Shown here: positions 14,058 to 18,550 of the stretch, in pieces
How the letters are laid out: each line of letters opens with the position of its first letter
How positions within the stretch are numbered: position 1 is the stretch's first letter
NCBI GenBank assembly: GCA_035906235.1
Contig: JAMIFN010000071.1
Span: forward strand, 1 to 18,550
From: JAMIFN01 sp035906235
GTDB lineage: Bacteria; Pseudomonadota; Gammaproteobacteria; Burkholderiales; Burkholderiaceae_C
Reading direction: 5' to 3'
DNA: 18,550 nucleotides
Position numbers and translations under genes: made by a program
Notes under the pieces: model-generated
The model's input: the letters and a program-made list of their open reading frames with translations, nothing else
Database searches by the model: none
Told to the model about the DNA's origin: nothing

Positions 14058-15674
14058 TTAATGGCGGAAGTGGCGCACGCCCGTGGTGACCATGACCACA
14101 CCGCGCTCGTTGGCGGCCGCTATCACCTCGTCATCGCGCATGGATCCGCCTGGTTGGATGATGCAAGTCGCACCTGCATCCACCACCACATCCAGACCAT
14201 CGCGGAAGGGGAAGAAGGCATCAGACGCCACCGCCGTACCCGCCAAGCTCAGCCCCGCGTGTTCGGCCTTGATGCTGGCGATGCGGGCGGAATCTAAGCG
14301 ACTCATCTGCCCAGCACCCACGCCCATGGTCATGCCGTCTTTGCAGAAGACGATGGCGTTGGATTTGACATATTGCGCCACCTTCCAAGCAAACAGCAGG
14401 TCAGCAATTTGCGCGGGGGTGGGTTGTTTGGCGCTGACCACGGTCAGGTCTTTTTCGCTCAATTCGTGGTTGTCTGCCGTTTGCATCAACAGGCCAGAGC
14501 TGACGCGCTTGATGTCAAAACGGTTGCGCCCACGATAGGCGTAAGCCGCGCCGTCGGCGGGCGTAGGCAGCGCAATTTGCAGCAGGCGAACATTGCTTTT
14601 GGGTTTAAAAATCTCCAGCGCTTCGGGGCTAAATTCTGGCGCAATCAGCACTTCGACAAATTGCTTGACCACGGCTTCGGCTGCGGCTTTATCGACCTTG
14701 GTATTGAAGGCAATGATGCCGCCAAAGGCGCTGGTGGGGTCGGTTTGGAAGGCTTTGCTGTACGCGGCCAGCGCGTCAGCGCCTACGGCTACGCCGCAAG
14801 GGTTGGCGTGTTTGACGATAACGCAAGCGGCGCCGTCTGCGCCCAAATCAAAGCTTTTGACGCATTCCCAGGCGGCATCGGCATCGGCAATGTTGTTGTA
14901 GCTCAGTTCTTTGCCTTGCAGCTGTTTGCCTGTGACCAAACTGCCTGCCAAGGGGCTGCCTTCGCGGTAGAAGCTCGCTTGCTGGTGCGGGTTTTCGCCG
15001 TAGCGCAGGTCTTGCACTTTGACCAAGTTGTAGTTGATTTGCGCGGGGAAGGTGTTGCGCACGGGCACGGCCTCGACGCTGAAACCGTCTTCCGGGTAAA
15101 CCACGGCCGAGAGGTAGTCGCTAATCGCGCAGTCGTATTGCGCAATGCGGTTAAAGGCGGTGACCGACAGGCGGAATTTGGTCGCTTCGCTCACACGGCC
15201 TGCGCTTTGCAGCTCGCGCAGCACTTGGGCGTATTGGCCAGCGTCGGTTAGCACGGCGACATCGCGCCAGTTTTTGGCGGCCGAGCGCACCATGGCGGGG
15301 CCGCCAATGTCGATGTTTTCAATCGCGTCAGCCAGGGTGCAGCCCGCTTGGGCTACGGTGGCTTCAAAGGGGTAAAGGTTAACCACCAACAGGTCGATGC
15401 GTTCAATGCCGTGTTCGGCCATGGCAGCCACATGGGCGGGCACATCGCTGCGTGCCAGCAGGCCGCCATGCACTTTGGGGTGCAGGGTTTTGACGCGGCC
15501 ATCGAGCATTTCAGGAAAGCCCGTGTGCTCGGCCACCTCGGTCACGGGCAGGCCGTTATCGGCCAGCAGTTTGGCTGTACCGCCGGTAGAAAGCAGTTGC
15601 ACGCCCAGAGCGTGTAGGCCTTCGGCGAATTTCACCACGCCAGTTTTATCGGAGACGGAAATCAGTGCTTTCAT
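14058..15674 (-). CDS. purH: Bifunctional AICAR formyltransferase / IMP cyclohydrolase
   Basis: It catalyses the last two steps of IMP synthesis: formylation of AICAR with 10-formyltetrahydrofolate, then ring closure. 538 residues against about 529 in E. coli. The N-terminal MGS-like cyclohydrolase domain shows SVSDKTG at 6-12, STGGTAKLL from 29, and GFPEMLDGRVKTLHPKVHGGLL at 52-73. The C-terminal transformylase domain has the catalytic KHANPCG at 288-294, TSAFGGI at 314-320 and the closing SMRDDEVI ... VMVTTGVRHFRH. ATG 15674 (MKALISVSDKTG) aligns with the family; ATG 15695 would add seven residues. The fis-dusB neighbourhood that I associate with purH in this order is not present here. A short repeat and the palindromic element copy B lie immediately upstream. 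Confidence 0.97.
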   Translation of the reverse strand: MKALISVSDKTGVVKFAEGLHALGVQLLSTGGTAKLLADNGLPVTEVAEHTGFPEMLDGRVKTLHPKVHGGLLARSDVPAHVAAMAEHGIERIDLLVVNLYPFEATVAQAGCTLADAIENIDIGGPAMVRSAAKNWRDVAVLTDAGQYAQVLRELQSAGRVSEATKFRLSVTAFNRIAQYDCAISDYLSAVVYPEDGFSVEAVPVRNTFPAQINYNLVKVQDLRYGENPHQQASFYREGSPLAGSLVTGKQLQGKELSYNNIADADAAWECVKSFDLGADGAACVIVKHANPCGVAVGADALAAYSKAFQTDPTSAFGGIIAFNTKVDKAAAEAVVKQFVEVLIAPEFSPEALEIFKPKSNVRLLQIALPTPADGAAYAYRGRNRFDIKRVSSGLLMQTADNHELSEKDLTVVSAKQPTPAQIADLLFAWKVAQYVKSNAIVFCKDGMTMGVGAGQMSRLDSARIASIKAEHAGLSLAGTAVASDAFFPFRDGLDVVVDAGATCIIQPGGSMRDDEVIAAANERGVVMVTTGVRHFRH

Positions 15675-15720
15675 GGTCTTGCCTTTTGCTATCAAAATAT
15701 AATGAGTTTTTAAGATTCAA

Positions 15721-15768
15721 ATCGGCATTTAGAGCCGAAAAACCTGCCTGAGCAGCTATCAAAAAAAC
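15721..15768 (+). repeat. Short repeat copy 6, upstream of purH
   Basis: CGGCATTTAGAGCCG (a small hairpin CGGC/GCCG) is followed by AAAAACCTGCCTGAGCAGCT and ATCAAAAAAACCG. It points away from purH and lies 15 bp from the palindromic element, giving a compound of two repeat types between purH and ispB. Confidence 0.8.
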
Positions 15769-15783
15769 CGTAAAAATGGCTAA

Positions 15784-15945
15784 GGAGGCTCTGCAAAACC
15801 TTTTTTGGATGCAGGCGCTCATCCATCAGGATGGGATACGAGGCAAAAAAACGAGCCATAGCGGGTGTTCTGGTGAGTTTTTTGAACGAAGTAGCCCGCC
15901 TGATGGTGAGATGCCAGCGCCGAAAGGGGGTTTTGCAGAGCCTCC
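15784..15945 (+). repeat. Palindromic repeat element, copy B
   Basis: It is bounded by a perfect 17-bp inverted repeat, GGAGGCTCTGCAAAACC (15784-15800) and GGTTTTGCAGAGCCTCC (15929-15945). The match continues inward imperfectly: GGCGCTCATCCATCAGGATGGG from the left against GGCGCTGGCATCTCACCATC then AGGCGGG from the right. About 45 bp at each end can therefore pair, around a core of about 70 bases. It is related to copy A (959-1134) in inverse orientation and lies 5 bp from the stop codon of ispB. It encodes no transposase and no direct target duplication is evident, so it may be a non-autonomous palindromic repeat. Confidence 0.85.
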
Positions 15946-15950
15946 CCAAA

Positions 15951-16940
15951 CTACACCCGCCTAGCCACTGCTGCCTGCGCCATCTCCAGCAGCGCAGCGC
16001 GGTAGGGGTTGTCGGGCAGCCGCACCAGTAAATCGGAGGCGCGTTGCGCTTGTTTGGCCGCGACAACGCGGGTGGCTTCTAGTGCGCCTGTGCTGTGCAC
16101 CAAATCGCTGATGCGGGGCAGTTCATCGAGCCCACCCGTTTCAATGGCGTGGCGGATGATGGCGGCGTCCTCGGCACTGGCTTTTTGCATGGCAAAGAGC
16201 AAAGGCAGGGTGACTTTACCCTCACGCAGATCGTCGCCCACATTTTTGCCTATGGCGGCGACTTCGCCGTCGTAATCGAGCGCATCGTCGATGATTTGAA
16301 AAGCCGTACCGATGGCGCTGCCAAAGTCGGCGCAGGCTGCTTCCACCTCAGCGCTGCTGCCCGCTAAAACGGCGGCGAGGCGGCAGCTGGCTTCAAACAA
16401 TTTAGCGGTTTTTGATTGAATGACTTGCAGATAACGCGCTTCATCGACGCTGGCGTCGTGCACATTCATCAGCTGCAGCACCTCGCCTTCGGCGATGACA
16501 TTGGTGGCATCGGCCAAAATTTGCATGATGCGCATATCGCCGGCGGCGACCATCATTTGAAAAGCGCGGGTGTAGATAAAGTCGCCCACCAGCACACTGG
16601 CAGGGTTGCCAAAGCTATTGTTGGCGGTGGGGCGGCCACGGCGCAACTGCGAATCATCGACCACATCGTCGTGCAAGAGCGTGGCGGTGTGGATGAATTC
16701 AACCACGGCGGCCAAATTGATGCGCTGCGCCTCGATGCGCGGATTGCTAACGCCCAGGGCGCGGCTCATCAGCATGAGCAGCACAGGGCGGATGCGCTTG
16801 CCGCCCGAGGCCACGATGTACTGCGCCACCTGCGACACCAACACTACGCCAGACTGCAATTGCTGGGCAATCAAAGCGTCTAGTGCCTGCATATCAGCAG
16901 CGAGCAAGCGCGTGTAGGGAGGGGTGGCGGAGGCAGTCAC
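15951..16940 (-). CDS. ispB: All-trans polyprenyl (probably octaprenyl) diphosphate synthase
   Basis: It elongates farnesyl diphosphate with isopentenyl diphosphate to make the ubiquinone side chain. From GTG 16940 the protein has 329 residues, close to IspB (about 323). GGKRIRP is at 46-52. The first aspartate-rich motif DDVVDD at 91-96 is followed by RRGRPTANN, GDFIYTRAF is at 119-127, and the second motif DDALDYD at 218-224 is followed by KNVGDDLREGKVTLPL. The longer frame to 17045 adds 35 residues with no family resemblance. GTG is chosen because VTASATPP begins where relatives do, but no Shine-Dalgarno sequence is clear and TTG 16943 is possible. Chain length cannot be read from sequence with certainty. 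Its stop lies 5 bp from element copy B. Confidence 0.92.
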   Translation of the reverse strand: MTASATPPYTRLLAADMQALDALIAQQLQSGVVLVSQVAQYIVASGGKRIRPVLLMLMSRALGVSNPRIEAQRINLAAVVEFIHTATLLHDDVVDDSQLRRGRPTANNSFGNPASVLVGDFIYTRAFQMMVAAGDMRIMQILADATNVIAEGEVLQLMNVHDASVDEARYLQVIQSKTAKLFEASCRLAAVLAGSSAEVEAACADFGSAIGTAFQIIDDALDYDGEVAAIGKNVGDDLREGKVTLPLLFAMQKASAEDAAIIRHAIETGGLDELPRISDLVHSTGALEATRVVAAKQAQRASDLLVRLPDNPYRAALLEMAQAAVARRV

Positions 16941-16953
16941 AAGATACGGGTGA

Positions 16954-16982
16954 ACCCTAGGGCGCACAAAAAAAATGGTCAA
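16954..16982 (-). promoter_or_regulatory. Candidate promoter of ispB
   Basis: On the minus strand TTGACC (16982-16977) and TAGGGT (16959-16954) are separated by exactly 17 bp. Transcription would begin only a few bases before GTG 16940, so either the leader is very short or the true start differs. Weak -10; judged by eye. Confidence 0.3.
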
Positions 16983-17064
16983 TGGAAACAGCCCGTTATT
17001 GTAGCTGGCTGCAGAATGCCCTTGCGTCCAACGGCAGCGCATCAATCCGCGCCAGCGTGGGGAT

Positions 17065-17640
17065 CTAGCTGCGTCCTGTGCGGCTAGCCAGCTCTAGCGC
17101 CAAGGCTTCGTTCACAGATTCGGTAATGGCTTTTTCTAGCGCTGGGCGTAATTCTTGCAGAAGGTTTTGCGCATGTTCCAGCGCGATGGCAGCGGCGGCC
17201 TCGCGCACGCGACGCTGCACAATCACATCGACCCGCTGCAGCAGGCGCACCCGCATCTGCTCGGCCTGCTGGCCGCTGTCGTCGATGCCACGGCGCTCGG
17301 GAGGGGGCATTGCCACCGAGATAGGTGCTGCAGGTGCTTTAGCTGTGGTTCTAGCCTCAGTGGGCGGCGGCACAGGCTCATATCTTGGCACCCCACCGAC
17401 TGGCGCTGCAGTGGGGGGCATGGCCGGCGCAGCCGGAGCGAATACCGCTTCGCCCAACATGATGGTGGAGCGGGGCGCAGCCCTGCCCGGCCAGGCCTGC
17501 AGCGCCTCCGGCGGCAGTATCTCTTCATCCAGCAAAGGGACATCTACCAGCAGTGGTGCTTTTTGCCAACCAGACACATCCCCCTCGCGCAATTCGCTCG
17601 TCAAAGTCGGGATAAAGGCGGGAGGGGTACGGGTATTCAT
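17065..17640 (-). CDS. DUF2486-like hypothetical protein
   Basis: 191 residues. The first part is acidic and Pro-rich (MNTRTPPAFIPTLTSEL ... LLDEEILPPEALQAWPG). A low-complexity Ala/Pro linker follows (about 65-120). The C-terminus is a strongly amphipathic helix region of about 60 residues (VDVIVQRRVREAAAAIALEH ... LRPALEKAITESVNEALALE). The position just downstream of holC, and the pattern of a disordered N-terminal half with a helical C-terminal domain, match my memory of the Burkholderiales family DUF2486; this assignment is not certain. There is no signal peptide, membrane segment or catalytic motif. It starts 56 bp after holC on the same strand and is probably cotranscribed with it. Function is unknown. 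Confidence 0.75.
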   Translation of the reverse strand: MNTRTPPAFIPTLTSELREGDVSGWQKAPLLVDVPLLDEEILPPEALQAWPGRAAPRSTIMLGEAVFAPAAPAMPPTAAPVGGVPRYEPVPPPTEARTTAKAPAAPISVAMPPPERRGIDDSGQQAEQMRVRLLQRVDVIVQRRVREAAAAIALEHAQNLLQELRPALEKAITESVNEALALELASRTGRS

Positions 17641-17696
17641 GGCGTAGCGGGGTGTTTTTGAAAAACGAACGAGGTTGTCATCAAGGTTGGGGGAAT

Positions 17697-18134
17697 TTAC
17701 GCGACCAAATCGTGCAAAGTCAGCGGGTAGCCCCGGCGCTGGTAATGGCGCCAGCGTTGGCGTGCCTCGGCCACGGCTTGGGGCTGAGCAGGAACCAGCT
17801 CAATCAAACGCGTGAAACGCTCAAAACCGGCGGCAGGTTCATCGCCCTGTGCGACTTTAATCAAGAGTTCAAACTGCGGGCTGATGCTGGGCAAATGTTC
17901 AGGGGTGGCCAGCACTAGGCAGCCTGCGTCTTGCATGCGCTGCGCGTCTTGCGCCCAACAATGCGGCACAAAGGCCGTGGGGCTTTGCCCCCACAGCGCC
18001 GTGCTGATGCCTTGCAAAAAATCCTCAGGGCCAGCCAGCGCCACTTTGGGTTGGCTGCGCCAAGCCTTGTGCAGCAGGCGCAGGGTGTGCTGCTGCATAT
18101 CGGCGATGTTGAGGTGAAAGCTGATTTCCGTCAT
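17697..18134 (-). CDS. holC: DNA polymerase III subunit chi
   Basis: Chi is the clamp-loader accessory subunit that links the polymerase III holoenzyme to SSB through the psi subunit. 145 residues, as usual for the family. It begins MTEISFHLNIADMQQHTLRLLHKAW, the conserved N-terminal strand and helix. TPEHLP follows in the middle and FTRLIELV with RRGYPLTLHDL at the end, all characteristic. The start ATG 18132-18134 is 31 bp after the end of pepA. The pepA-holC order on one strand is common in proteobacteria and supports the call. Confidence 0.93.
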   Translation of the reverse strand: MTEISFHLNIADMQQHTLRLLHKAWRSQPKVALAGPEDFLQGISTALWGQSPTAFVPHCWAQDAQRMQDAGCLVLATPEHLPSISPQFELLIKVAQGDEPAAGFERFTRLIELVPAQPQAVAEARQRWRHYQRRGYPLTLHDLVA

Positions 18135-18165
18135 GACGCTGTTCCAGAGGCTGGACTTTGAGGCC

Positions 18166-18550
18166 TCAAGCCTGCGTCAGCAAATACTGCAGCAGCAAAG
18201 CCACGGGGCGACCGGTGGCGCCCTTGGCTGCGCCGCTTTTCCAGGCCGAGCCGGCAATGTCGAGATGCGCCCAGGGCGTGTCACCCACAAAGCGCTGCAA
18301 AAATTTGGCCGCGGTGACCGAGCCGGCCTCGCGCCCTGCCACATTGGCCAGATCGGCGTATTTGCTTTTCAGGCCATCGGCATAAGCGGCATCCAGCGGC
18401 ATACGCCAGCACAGGTCTTGCGCGCGCTCGCCCGCTGCGTTCAGGGCGGCGGCCAGCGCCTCGTTATTGCTGAACAAGCCGCTGCGCACGCCACCTAAAG
18501 CAATGACGCAAGCACCCGTTAGCGTGGCGATATCCACAATGGCGCTGGCT
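18166..18550 (-). CDS. pepA: Leucyl aminopeptidase, C-terminal part (5' end outside window)
   Basis: This is a cytosolic two-metal M17 aminopeptidase that removes N-terminal residues from peptides. Only the last 127 residues or so are in the window; the frame is open to the window edge, and the GTG at 18537 is an internal valine. The conserved VDIATLTGACVIALG stretch, the downstream WRMPL (here CWRMPLDAAY), and the terminal AHLDIAGSAWKSG.AKGATGRPVALLLQYL are typical of the catalytic domain. The metal-binding NTDAEGR motif would lie just outside the window. It is followed by holC, probably as an operon. Confidence 0.95.
   Translation of the reverse strand, partial: ASAIVDIATLTGACVIALGGVRSGLFSNNEALAAALNAAGERAQDLCWRMPLDAAYADGLKSKYADLANVAGREAGSVTAAKFLQRFVGDTPWAHLDIAGSAWKSGAAKGATGRPVALLLQYLLTQA

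Noticed and set aside
14373..15251. 292-codon open frame antisense to purH
   Set aside because: It lies entirely within purH, has a composition expected of a shadow frame in GC-rich DNA, and shows no recognisable domain.
3791..15768. Short repeats as part of a CRISPR array
   Set aside because: Copies are kilobases apart, in both orientations, with no regular spacers and no cas genes.
15776..15964. 62-codon plus-strand open frame across element copy B
   Set aside because: It lies within the palindromic repeat, on the strand opposite the frame shared by both copies, with no supporting motif.
16941..17045. Longer ispB start at 17045
   Set aside because: The extra 35 residues do not resemble prenyl synthases and run across a candidate promoter.

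Overview
The window looks like chromosomal DNA from a betaproteobacterium of the order Burkholderiales, most likely near Comamonadaceae. The basis is a pepA-holC-DUF2486-like run, a hemX-hemY pair, an aspartate-rich (non-zinc type) HemB, a single AroG-type DAHP synthase, and numerous short intergenic repeats of the sort common in that family. This placement is inference from gene content only. I see no transposase, CRISPR array, rRNA or tRNA.

Layout. 1-959: C-terminal part of a FimV/TPR-like protein, cut by the window edge. 959-1134: palindromic repeat element, copy A. 1147-1911: orphan polysaccharide-export lipoprotein, converging with and overlapping purN (minus, 1901-2479). 2562-3797: secreted protein with 12 cysteines, function unknown. 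3869-4489 (minus): conserved hypothetical protein. 4564-8194: hemX, hemY and hemB on the plus strand (tetrapyrrole synthesis and its membrane accessory proteins). 8191-8345: a Phe/Tyr-rich leader peptide followed by mutually exclusive hairpins, in front of aroG (8376-9476). 9674-10741: unrecognised protein behind a strong hairpin. 10761-12182 (minus): mpl, murein peptide recycling. 12366-13922 (minus): cobQ. 14058-15674 (minus): purH. 15784-15945: element copy B. 15951-16940 (minus): ispB-like prenyl synthase. 17065-17640 (minus): DUF2486-like protein. 17697-18134 (minus): holC. 18166-18550 (minus): pepA, cut by the window end.

The most interesting signal is the leader in front of aroG. An 18-codon (or 24-codon) reading frame contains the run FYFYHFCF. 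Its last codons contain a segment that can pair over 12 bases with the 5' arm of a rho-independent terminator lying just upstream of the aroG ribosome binding site. This is the classical architecture of translation-dependent transcription attenuation, here placed on the first step of aromatic amino acid synthesis.

Two repeat systems are also visible. One is a palindromic element of about 160-180 bp, present twice and each time directly after a stop codon in the same orientation relative to the upstream gene. The other is a family of roughly 40-bp units with core CCTGCCTGAGCAGCTAT, in six intergenic places plus one degenerate copy that appears to have been absorbed in frame into cobQ.
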